The notes beneath the pieces were generated by a model. It did not search any database and was not told where the DNA came from. It saw only the letters and a program-made list of their open reading frames with translations. A stretch of 64,000 bases of DNA from Bacteroidales bacterium (GTDB lineage: Bacteria; Bacteroidota; Bacteroidia; Bacteroidales; GCA-2748055). Within the stretch, counting starts at the first letter, position 1. Each line of letters begins with the position of its first letter. The DNA lies in NCBI GenBank assembly GCA_021740585.1, contig JAIOZM010000005.1, forward strand, positions 1-64,000, in the 5' to 3' direction. This document shows, piece by piece, positions 55,207 through 62,482 of the stretch. The position numbers were made by a program, and so were the translations under genes.

Positions 55207-58200
55207 AGGTACATGGTATAATGCTCCGCAATACGACTTATCCTGGGTTATAAGGAAAGATGCCGCAGCAGATATGGAACCAGATCTCGGAGCCATAGAA
55301 TCGCCCTTCAATAAATCTCTAATTACTTATGATTCTGAAACAGTCATCAATGTCCCTGCAGAACAACCCACCATTCAAGCCGGTATCAATGCTGCCAAAG
55401 CGGGTGATACTGTCCTGGTGAATGAAGGTTATTATTATGAGAATATCAATTTCAAAGGCAAAGCGATTACGGTAGCGAGTAAGTTTATCCTCGACAGGGA
55501 CGATATTCATATTGCACAGACTGTGATTGACGGGAGTATGCCTGCTCACCTTGATACTGCTTCTGTTGTATTTATTGGTGGAGGGCTGGATTCGACTACC
55601 GTTTTATCCGGTTTCACTATTACGGGTGGCAAGGGTTCTAAAAGAGTAAGGCCGACCCGAACTTTAAGAATAGGAGGTGGAATTTTTGTTGAATTGTCAG
55701 GTGCAAAAGTTGAAAATAATATCATCACAAGGAACTCTGTTACTGATCCAAGTTTTGAAGTAAGTGGAGGAGGTATTTTTGCTGTAAATAATACAAGCAG
55801 CCAGAATTTGGTAATTCGAAATAACAGGATTTTTAATAACCATATATCGGGAAGTACCTATACCCAGGGAGGAGGAATTTTGGTGGCTGAGCCATACGGC
55901 ATGAAATTGATAGAGAACAATGATATCTTTCAGAACACCGCAACATGCATAGGGAACTATAAGGCCAATGGAGGGGGCATAAACATTGGGACATGGGAAC
56001 CTTGGAATACGCCAATTATTGTCAGGAACAACAGGATATATGAAAATGAAATTCATTGTGTTGCCAGCCAGGGAGGAGGTATATTCCTGACTTTTCCTGA
56101 ATGGGGTACTGAGACGCATTCCGGGAAAGCCCCAATAGAGATCTATAATAACCTGATCGCAAATAATTCTTCCGAAGACAGGGGTGGAGCGATTGGTATA
56201 TGGGATCAGGGAAATAAGGCTTATGACATAGAGGATCCAAATCCGCTGATCTATAACAATACCATTATTGGCAATACTGCAAAGGAAGGAGGTGGAATTT
56301 TTAACTTTGAAATGAATGCCCTGTTGATGAATAATATTATGATAAACAATGGATCTGTTGCATCGGCCCGCGAGATCAGCCTGAGAGACATAAATTATAT
56401 TTACGGGTATTTTGCCAATCAGGGAAGATTTCAATCCTATAACAATGATATACGTGGAGGCTTGGCAGGAGCCGGGAATATAGATAAAGATCCGAAAACC
56501 GACGCTTATGATTTTAGTCTCAAGGACATTAGTCCCTGTATTGGCCGGGGCATCGATTCGGTACATATAAATGGAAACTGGTATTATGCTCCTGCTTACG
56601 ATCTGAAAGGAGTGAACCGCTTAATGGCTTCTGCAGACGGAGAAATCGATATGGGAGCGCTGGAATCCACGTTTGAAAGATTGAATCCCGCATACGATTC
56701 GGAACACATTATCAATGTTCCCGAAGAAGAGTACACCATACAGGCGGCCATAAATGCTGCCGCCGAAAGCGATACGGTACTTGTTGCTCCGGGATTGTAT
56801 TACGAGAATATCAATTTCAAAGGAAAGGCGATTACTGTGATGAGTCATTATGGGATGGATAAGGATGTAGATCATCAGACGAATACGGTTATTGATGGGA
56901 GTATGCCTGCTATTTCTAAAAAAGCTTCCGTAGTGACATTTAATTCGGGAGAGGATACAACATCTATTCTAAAAGGCTTTACTATAAGGGGTGGGGTGGG
57001 TTCTGAAGTTGAACCATTTCCTGGAGTAATTGCAAAAGGAGGAGGAGGAATAATGATGTTTTCTTCCGGGGGCAAGATTGAAAACAATATCATTAAAGAA
57101 AACAAAGTTGAATCTGCCACCATGGAGGTAGCCGGAGGAGGAATTGTTTATGGGGAACGAGGTAATAATGTGATCATCAGAAATAATAAAATTCTGAACA
57201 ACGAGATCAAATCTCCGTGGACTATGGGTGCGGGAATTCGCGTCAGCAGCGACAAAGGCTATATCCTTATTGAAGGGAATGAGATTAACAATAATATTAA
57301 TACCTGCACGTCATGGTTTAAGGCAATGGGAGGAGGACTACTTGTTCAGAAAGCCTATGGGACAGATGTAAAGATTGTTGTTAACAAAAATTATATTCAC
57401 CACAATGAACTTCATTGTCAAAGTACCGTGGGTGGAGGTATCTATAATGTATTCTACAGGGATGCGGCAAAGGAGAATTTAGAAACGAACATACCGGTAG
57501 AATACACAAATAATATTATTTCAGAGAATTATTCTGAAGATCAGGGAGGCGGTATTGCAATATGGAATATGGCAAATTATTATGGTCTGAAGCAAACTGT
57601 CCCTGATCCAATTTTAATAAATAATACAATCATTAATAACCGGTCTGCCAATGGGGCAGGAATCTTCAATTATGATGCTGAGACATTACTAATGAATAAT
57701 ATCCTTTGGGATGATCTGTCAGCAAATAACTGCAAAGAGATATTTAATGAAGATGTGAATTATCCGGGGGGATGGGCGAAAAATGAAAATGTTGGAATCC
57801 TTCACTCCTTTCACAATGATATTCGCGATGGATGGGAAGGAGGTGAAAATGAAACAGTTGCAGATCCCCTCTGTAAACTGACCACTTTTGCACTGGAAAG
57901 CGGAAGTCCCTGCATCGGAACAGGAACAACCATGGTTGAGGTAAATGGAACAAGCTATTACGCCCCTGTAACAGATTATAACGGAAATCCACGACCAAAT
58001 TCAAACAATAATTTGGTCGATATAGGTGCCATTGAATCCATGATGACAGGATTTAGGCAAACTGTGATTGACAGTAACCCACTCCGGATTTATCCCAATC
58101 CCGCAAGCGATTTAACGACCATCAGCTTTAACCTGCAACAGAAAACCAATGTAAGGCTGAGCATCTTCAACCTTCTCGGACAAGAAGAAATGATATTGCT

Positions 58201-58327
58201 GAATGAAGAAATGCTTCCCGGCGCTCAGGAAGTGAGCTTTAATGTAGCTGAATTAACGAAAGGTTTGTATATAGTTAAACTATTAACTGACAGGAATACA
58301 AGTGCTAAGCTTATAGTAAAAGAGTAG
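55175..58327 (+). CDS. 3' part of the giant beta-helix T9SS protein
   Basis: The longest frame begins at a TTG inside the previous ORF and has no signal peptide, so it is read as the continuation of 53935 after a one-base frameshift. It holds the end of unit 1, unit 2 (from about 55343, VINVPAEQPTIQAGINAAK) and unit 3 (from about 56709, INVPEEEYTIQAAINAA). Each has ENINFKGKAITV, TVIDGSMPA, GFTIxGGxGS and GGGI coils. A T9SS domain (IYPNPASDLTTI to AKLIVKE) closes it. Such beta-helices are seen in polysaccharide lyases, but I see no catalytic signature. A hairpin terminator follows at 58383. Confidence 0.82.
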   Translation: MAEEWDSIHYKGTWYNAPQYDLSWVIRKDAAADMEPDLGAIESPFNKSLITYDSETVINVPAEQPTIQAGINAAKAGDTVLVNEGYYYENINFKGKAITVASKFILDRDDIHIAQTVIDGSMPAHLDTASVVFIGGGLDSTTVLSGFTITGGKGSKRVRPTRTLRIGGGIFVELSGAKVENNIITRNSVTDPSFEVSGGGIFAVNNTSSQNLVIRNNRIFNNHISGSTYTQGGGILVAEPYGMKLIENNDIFQNTATCIGNYKANGGGINIGTWEPWNTPIIVRNNRIYENEIHCVASQGGGIFLTFPEWGTETHSGKAPIEIYNNLIANNSSEDRGGAIGIWDQGNKAYDIEDPNPLIYNNTIIGNTAKEGGGIFNFEMNALLMNNIMINNGSVASAREISLRDINYIYGYFANQGRFQSYNNDIRGGLAGAGNIDKDPKTDAYDFSLKDISPCIGRGIDSVHINGNWYYAPAYDLKGVNRLMASADGEIDMGALESTFERLNPAYDSEHIINVPEEEYTIQAAINAAAESDTVLVAPGLYYENINFKGKAITVMSHYGMDKDVDHQTNTVIDGSMPAISKKASVVTFNSGEDTTSILKGFTIRGGVGSEVEPFPGVIAKGGGGIMMFSSGGKIENNIIKENKVESATMEVAGGGIVYGERGNNVIIRNNKILNNEIKSPWTMGAGIRVSSDKGYILIEGNEINNNINTCTSWFKAMGGGLLVQKAYGTDVKIVVNKNYIHHNELHCQSTVGGGIYNVFYRDAAKENLETNIPVEYTNNIISENYSEDQGGGIAIWNMANYYGLKQTVPDPILINNTIINNRSANGAGIFNYDAETLLMNNILWDDLSANNCKEIFNEDVNYPGGWAKNENVGILHSFHNDIRDGWEGGENETVADPLCKLTTFALESGSPCIGTGTTMVEVNGTSYYAPVTDYNGNPRPNSNNNLVDIGAIESMMTGFRQTVIDSNPLRIYPNPASDLTTISFNLQQKTNVRLSIFNLLGQEEMILLNEEMLPGAQEVSFNVAELTKGLYIVKLLTDRNTSAKLIVKE

Positions 58328-58382
58328 TTTAGTATTTGTTGTTTTTCTTTCCTTTTTTCTTTTTAGTTTTTAGTGGAATAGG

Positions 58383-58415
58383 GGCCACGGAGATTCGTCT
58401 CTGTGGCCTTTGTTT
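58383..58415 (+). terminator. Intrinsic terminator after the beta-helix gene
   Basis: The stem ggccacggaga / tctctgtggcc has 11 bp with one wobble and a ttcg tetraloop (58394-58397), followed by tttgttt. It lies 55 bp past the stop. Confidence 0.85.
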
Positions 58416-58511
58416 AAGGATAAAAATTGCCTTGTCGCGGTGCACACCGGTATTTTGTATTGTCCAATTAATCGTCCAGGTACCAGTACTTATGTTTGAT
58501 TCAAATAAAAT

Positions 58512-59651
58512 TCAGCAAAGAAATTCCAGAAAATTATCTTTATCTATTAGCTTAAATTCAGAATCGGGATAAGTAGTTAACCATAGTTTAGGAGCTTTTT
58601 GTTTTCCGGAGCTCCATTTGAATTCATAAGCAAAAATATTTCCATCCCGCTCCTCAATCAAATCAATTTCTTTTTGATCGTAAGTACGCCAGAAAAATTC
58701 ATTTGCATATATTTTTTTATAGTGCCTTGTTTTAAGCCTTTCAGAAAAGAGAAAATTTTCCCAGAGAAGGCCTTTATCATTACGCATGTTAAGCGGATTG
58801 AAATTGTTGATAATAGAATTCCTCACTCCGTTATCCCAGAAATAATATCGATGTGTTTTCGTGATTTCTTTCCTCAGATTTCTTGAAAAGCCCTGTGATT
58901 TTTTAATAATGAATACTTTTTCGAGCAAATCAAGGTACCTTTCCACCGTTTGCTTTGCGATGCCCAATTGTTTACTTAATTCATTAAGAGATACTTCATT
59001 GCCTATCTGATAGGCCAGAAGTCGTAACAAATCAAAAAGCTTAGATGGATTTCTGATATTATCCAATTCCAATATATCTTTAAGCAAAAAGGAGTTTCGA
59101 AGATTTATCAGGTAATCTATTCTTTTTTTATTGTTCTCAGCCGTAACAACTTCAGGATAGTTTCCATAAATCAACATGGTATCCAGCCGATTCAATATTT
59201 CCAATCTTCCATACTGATTTTCCAATTCAAGAATGGAAAGAGGGTATAATGTGTTGACAGTCTGCCGACCGGTAAGCGGTTCACCTATCTTATTTGACAG
59301 ATCGAATGAGGAAGAACCACTTAAAATTACCATAGAACCAGGAAGGTGATCGACAATAAGTTTTATGGCTTCACCGATATTTCTGATCTTTTGAGCCTCA
59401 TCTATAAATATTAAGCTGTAATTGTCTAAGGCACTCTTTATTAGGGATAATCTTAGGGAATTTAACAGCTCCTGAAGATCAAAATCGTTTCCATCACCTT
59501 TAAAAACATTCTCCCGTTCGCTGATCATTTTCTTTATCAGAGAAGTCTTACCGACCTGCCTTGCACCTAGCAATACCATTACTTTTCCCTCCTGAAGCAT
59601 ACTTGCAAAAAGGGACTCATAATACCTCCGGATCCAGTTCAGATTATTCAT
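58512..59651 (-). CDS. DUF4143-type P-loop ATPase
   Basis: 379 residues from the ATG at 59651 (MNNLNWIRRYYES). The N-terminal AAA_14 ATPase has Walker A LLGARQVGKTSLI and Walker B YSLIFIDEAQKI, with sensor region VILSGSSSFDLSN. A winged-helix segment follows (SLNELSKQLGIAKQTVERYLDLL), and a C-terminal DUF4143 restriction-endonuclease-like fold with YEFKWSSGKQKAP. The DUF4143 family is widespread with unknown function. A defence or DNA-repair link is only a suggestion from the nuclease-like tail. It is an isolated minus-strand gene between the beta-helix terminator and the relic region. Confidence 0.85.
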   Translation of the reverse strand: MNNLNWIRRYYESLFASMLQEGKVMVLLGARQVGKTSLIKKMISERENVFKGDGNDFDLQELLNSLRLSLIKSALDNYSLIFIDEAQKIRNIGEAIKLIVDHLPGSMVILSGSSSFDLSNKIGEPLTGRQTVNTLYPLSILELENQYGRLEILNRLDTMLIYGNYPEVVTAENNKKRIDYLINLRNSFLLKDILELDNIRNPSKLFDLLRLLAYQIGNEVSLNELSKQLGIAKQTVERYLDLLEKVFIIKKSQGFSRNLRKEITKTHRYYFWDNGVRNSIINNFNPLNMRNDKGLLWENFLFSERLKTRHYKKIYANEFFWRTYDQKEIDLIEERDGNIFAYEFKWSSGKQKAPKLWLTTYPDSEFKLIDKDNFLEFLC

Positions 59652-59864
59652 AATTCTAAATATAGACAACAAACTTAACAAATTAATATAAATATAGCAA
59701 GTATATGGGCCAAATAAAACATTGTAATTATTCAGGCATAATCCTACAGGGTGGGGATGGAATTCATGTGCCAGCTTTTTTCTGAATAATCGAAATATAT
59801 AGCATCTGAAAAATCCACAAGAATTTTTCCATTCTGTAATACTCCCCACCCGCAAACTTCCCTA

Positions 59865-59906
59865 TGACACAATTACGTTCAATTTTGACACAATACCGTT
59901 CGACAT
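59865..59906 (+). promoter_or_regulatory. Second copy of the 21-bp direct-repeat element
   Basis: Units at 59865-59885 and 59886-59906 repeat the 51186 element almost exactly; the first has aattacg instead of aataccg. The flank gacattgg and the following taatttta also match. No gene follows now; it leads into a truncated T9SS gene end, so it is a promoter left behind by a deletion. Confidence 0.65.
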
Positions 59907-59940
59907 TGGTTAGGATAGCTGGTAATTTTATCCAAAATAT

Positions 59941-60150
59941 CACTATCAGCTTTAACCTGCAACAGAAAACCAATGTAAGGTGAGCATCTACAACCCTCTC
60001 GGACAAGAAGAAAGGGTATTACTTAATGAAGAAATGCTTCCCGGCGCACAGGAAGTGAGCTTTAATGTAGCTGAATTAACGAAAGGTTTGTATATAGTTA
60101 AAATACTAACTGACAGGAATACAAGTGCTAAGCTTATAGTAAAAGAGTAG
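59941..60150 (+). pseudogene. 3' end of a beta-helix/T9SS gene, fused to a promoter
   Basis: This repeats the end of the gene at 58120-58327 with few changes (ctttaacctgcaacag through aagcttatagtaaaagagtag), plus about 40 bp of the following 3' flank. One base is missing after aatgtaagg (59980 region), which breaks the sorting-domain frame. The whole body of the gene is gone, so this is a remnant of an internal deletion, not a gene. Confidence 0.8.
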
Positions 60151-60305
60151 TTTAGTATTTGTGGTTTTTCTTTTCTTTTTTCTTTGTAACTGGTTCAGCA
60201 CTGGGGTTATTGGGGCATCTTATTCCACGGGTTAATCCCGATAGCCATCTGGACCGCGGCTAATCAATTGTTACCACTCCGTGGTAAATATCCACACCAT
60301 TCTTT

Positions 60306-60318
60306 GGGCCTTCGGCCC
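60306..60318. repeat. GC-rich hairpin
   Basis: The palindrome gggccttcggccc has a 5-bp stem and a 3-nt loop. It sits directly before 15-bp tandem repeats and has no T-run. Confidence 0.5.
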
Positions 60319-60327
60319 TTCGGCAAG

Positions 60328-60372
60328 CTCAGGGATCTCAGGCTCAGGGACCTCAGGCTCAGGAACCTCACA
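60328..60372. repeat. Three 15-bp tandem repeats
   Basis: Units ctcagggatctcagg, ctcagggacctcagg and ctcaggaacctcaca run head to tail. The preceding ttcggcaagctcagg is the common 'caagctcagg' intergenic repeat motif, which was probably amplified here. Confidence 0.65.
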
Positions 60373-60406
60373 CCATCCTTCGGCATAAGATACAGAAATT
60401 TTTCCG

Positions 60407-60511
60407 CTAGGTATTTTTATAGTAGCCGAGCCAGATTTCTGTTGCAGTTTTGTGATTTATCTCAAGCCAGGCTCGCCATTCTTCCCGGTCTATGAAAAGT
60501 TGAAAGTCCAT
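60407..60511 (-). pseudogene. 5' fragment of the YdeI-like gene
   Basis: A 34-codon frame on the minus strand from the ATG at 60511. It is identical in translation to the first 32 residues of the 45152-45715 protein (MDFQLFIDREEW to WLGYYK), then reads NT and stops. Sequence upstream of the ATG also partly matches. It is a truncated duplicate, not a functional gene. Confidence 0.85.
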
Positions 60512-60564
60512 AAATGCTTTTTTATAATGCAAAATACAAAAAAGTATTTATTTCGTCGTTATAC

Positions 60565-61428
60565 TTAAAAACCTTTCCCAATCCGAATATTAAAAGAAGG
60601 CAAAACATCATATTGGGATCCAATATTTGAATACCAATCCATCATAGGACCTACATCTAGTGTAAACCTTATATTTTTATTGTTGATATAATCCAGTCCG
60701 AATGGGAAGTAAGTTTGCCACGATTCTCCTATAAATACAAAAGCAAAATAGTTATGGCTTACTCCTGTATGGAAGTTTATGCTGTTCTTTTTAAGCTTTA
60801 AAGGATAAATTTTTGTACCTAATCCTGCGCTTATAATTCCAAGTCCGGCCTCCACACCTATATAATTATTTAAAATACGTTCATATGTAAAACCGGCAAC
60901 AGGGGTGGTTGCGCCAATGGAAAGAGAAACATAATTCTTTTTCTCAAGTTCTAAGCTTTTGTCCTCAGATCCGAATTCCTGTCCAAAGCGATATCCGATC
61001 TTCCCGCCAAACCAAGGTGAGGGCATGGGCTCAATGGCTTCTGAATACATGATGCCGGCATCGAAGCTATACTGAAAATTATTTTTTGACACATAAGATA
61101 TTCCGAGTGGCAAATAAAACATGGCGTTCGGAGTATCATAATAAATCATAAAATTGGGTTGGGTATAGTAGTTAAATCTTCGGGTACCTGGATCAGATAA
61201 GTAATATCGAACTCCAAGTCCACCGGAAAATATGCCGGCACCAACCTCAAGAGAAATTCTTTGGGTAATCATTTGATCGAGGGATAAACCTACCGGCCAT
61301 TGGGGTGCACCCAATAGTCCTATTGAAATACCGTTTGTTTTATACGACAGGCTGCTGCTTTGGTCAGGCTGGGCATTTGATTTTAGAGCAATAATGATGA
61401 GCAGAGCAAATAATGAAATGTTTTTCAT
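60565..61428 (-). CDS. Predicted outer-membrane beta-barrel protein
   Basis: 287 residues from the ATG at 61428 (MKNISLFALLI) with a signal peptide ending near residue 19 (SNAQ). The mature chain is a series of short amphipathic strands rich in aromatic and glycine residues. Two similar halves can be seen: SLEVGAGIFSGGLGVRYYL parallels GVEAGLGIISAGLGTKIYP, and LPLGISYVSKNNFQYSFDAG parallels PFGLDYINNKNIRFTLDVG. The final IRIGKGF suggests a barrel closing strand. I assign no function. It stands alone. Confidence 0.65.
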   Translation of the reverse strand: MKNISLFALLIIIALKSNAQPDQSSSLSYKTNGISIGLLGAPQWPVGLSLDQMITQRISLEVGAGIFSGGLGVRYYLSDPGTRRFNYYTQPNFMIYYDTPNAMFYLPLGISYVSKNNFQYSFDAGIMYSEAIEPMPSPWFGGKIGYRFGQEFGSEDKSLELEKKNYVSLSIGATTPVAGFTYERILNNYIGVEAGLGIISAGLGTKIYPLKLKKNSINFHTGVSHNYFAFVFIGESWQTYFPFGLDYINNKNIRFTLDVGPMMDWYSNIGSQYDVLPSFNIRIGKGF

Positions 61429-61827
61429 GTTTTTTTTTGATTTAAAGATTTGCCCAGGGATTTGATTTTTCAAATGGCTACAAAGCAATCGGATGTTAAA
61501 ACGCACAGTCTTACAATAAGTTCATTTTATTTAAAGATTAACTAATTAGAACTATAAGGGGGGGATATATGTGTTTACAGATTAAAGCTTATTGAATGTT
61601 TTTCAATTTAAAGAGTATATGTACGATAAACTTCCTTTTTTAGGTCAGTCATCTTTTTGTTTGATCTAAGAATTTAGTAGTCAGAAAAATATAATTACTC
61701 TAAATTTTGAACTAATTGCATCATCTACGGTTATTATGAATGATAGTGTCGAAATAGTTATTATTCAGACAGCTAACTGAGCATAGTTTGTTCAGGTATT
61801 TATTATTAAATTAAAAAAACAACAATT
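61429..61827. other. Divergent intergenic region
   Basis: About 400 AT-rich bases between the barrel protein (minus) and the NTF2-like lipoprotein (plus). It must hold both promoters, but I can point to no clear element; a G-run ggggggg near 61559 is the only oddity. Confidence 0.5.
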
Positions 61828-62331
61828 ATGAAAAACTTACTATTTATTGCTGCCGTTGGACTTCTTGTTTCATGTAATTCACCAGAGACTGAATCAGTAG
61901 CAGTTGACAGATCGATTGGCTTTAATACTCAATTACCTGAATTAAAATGGCAGCTTGGTACTGAAGATGCTGTTCAATTGGTAAAAGATCTCGACAAATT
62001 GTGGGCGGCTGAAAATTATGAGGCCATGCGACCATTCCTTTCTGATACGGCAGAGTGTTATTTTGAAGATGGCAGGGTTGCAAAATCAGGAGATGAGTTT
62101 ATTAAAATTCTATCGGAAGATGATGAAGGTGAAGATGTTTCCTGGACCTTTGATTATGCCTTTTCTGTTGATCTGGATCCAAGCAGAGGTGGAGAGCATG
62201 TTCAGGCCGGATTCACCGGTACTGAAGTAAAAGAAGGCCTTACAACCAAAAAACGTTATCATGAATCATACTATATAGTTGATGGTAAAATAGTAATGTG
62301 GAGTCAGTATTCCATGGACATCAAAGAGTAA
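61828..62331 (+). CDS. Small NTF2/SnoaL-like lipoprotein
   Basis: A 167-residue protein with lipobox LLVSC (Cys at residue 16). The mature domain of about 120 residues shows the NTF2-like pattern: an early helix pair (AVQLVKDLDKLWAAENYEAM), a strand with SDTAECYFEDGRVAKSG, then curved strands ending VDGKIVMWSQYSM. Such domains form cone-shaped pockets and may be enzymes or binding proteins; nothing identifies the ligand. It is followed by a weak terminator. Confidence 0.75.
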   Translation: MKNLLFIAAVGLLVSCNSPETESVAVDRSIGFNTQLPELKWQLGTEDAVQLVKDLDKLWAAENYEAMRPFLSDTAECYFEDGRVAKSGDEFIKILSEDDEGEDVSWTFDYAFSVDLDPSRGGEHVQAGFTGTEVKEGLTTKKRYHESYYIVDGKIVMWSQYSMDIKE

Positions 62332-62348
62332 AAGTAATTACAGGATTT

Positions 62349-62400
62349 AGGCTGTCTTGATTTATAAGGTATTTATAATTTGAGGCAGCTTATTTTTTTC
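62349..62400 (+). terminator. Weak intrinsic terminator
   Basis: The arms gctgtctt (62351-62358) and gaggcagc (62382-62389) form an 8-bp stem with two wobble pairs and a 23-nt loop, followed by ttattttttt. It lies 20 bp after the stop of the NTF2-like gene. Confidence 0.5.
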
Positions 62401-62482
62401 TTTAGTTTTTCTGAAACCTTAATGCTCATAAAAAGCCAGTATTAATATTTTGGCTATGTAAAAAAAATATTTATGCTAATAA

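Larger units (their letters stand above)
59652..60564. other. Relic-rich intergenic region
   Basis: About 900 bp without an intact gene. In order it contains a second 21-bp repeat promoter, a decayed T9SS 3' end, a run of 15-bp tandem repeats with a GC-rich hairpin, and the 5' end of the YdeI-like gene. Each is listed separately. It looks like the scar of repeated recombination. Confidence 0.75.

Noticed and set aside
55697..56566. A 289-codon minus-strand frame opposite beta-helix unit 2
   Set aside because: It arises from the repetitive coding sequence on the plus strand and has no recognisable protein feature.
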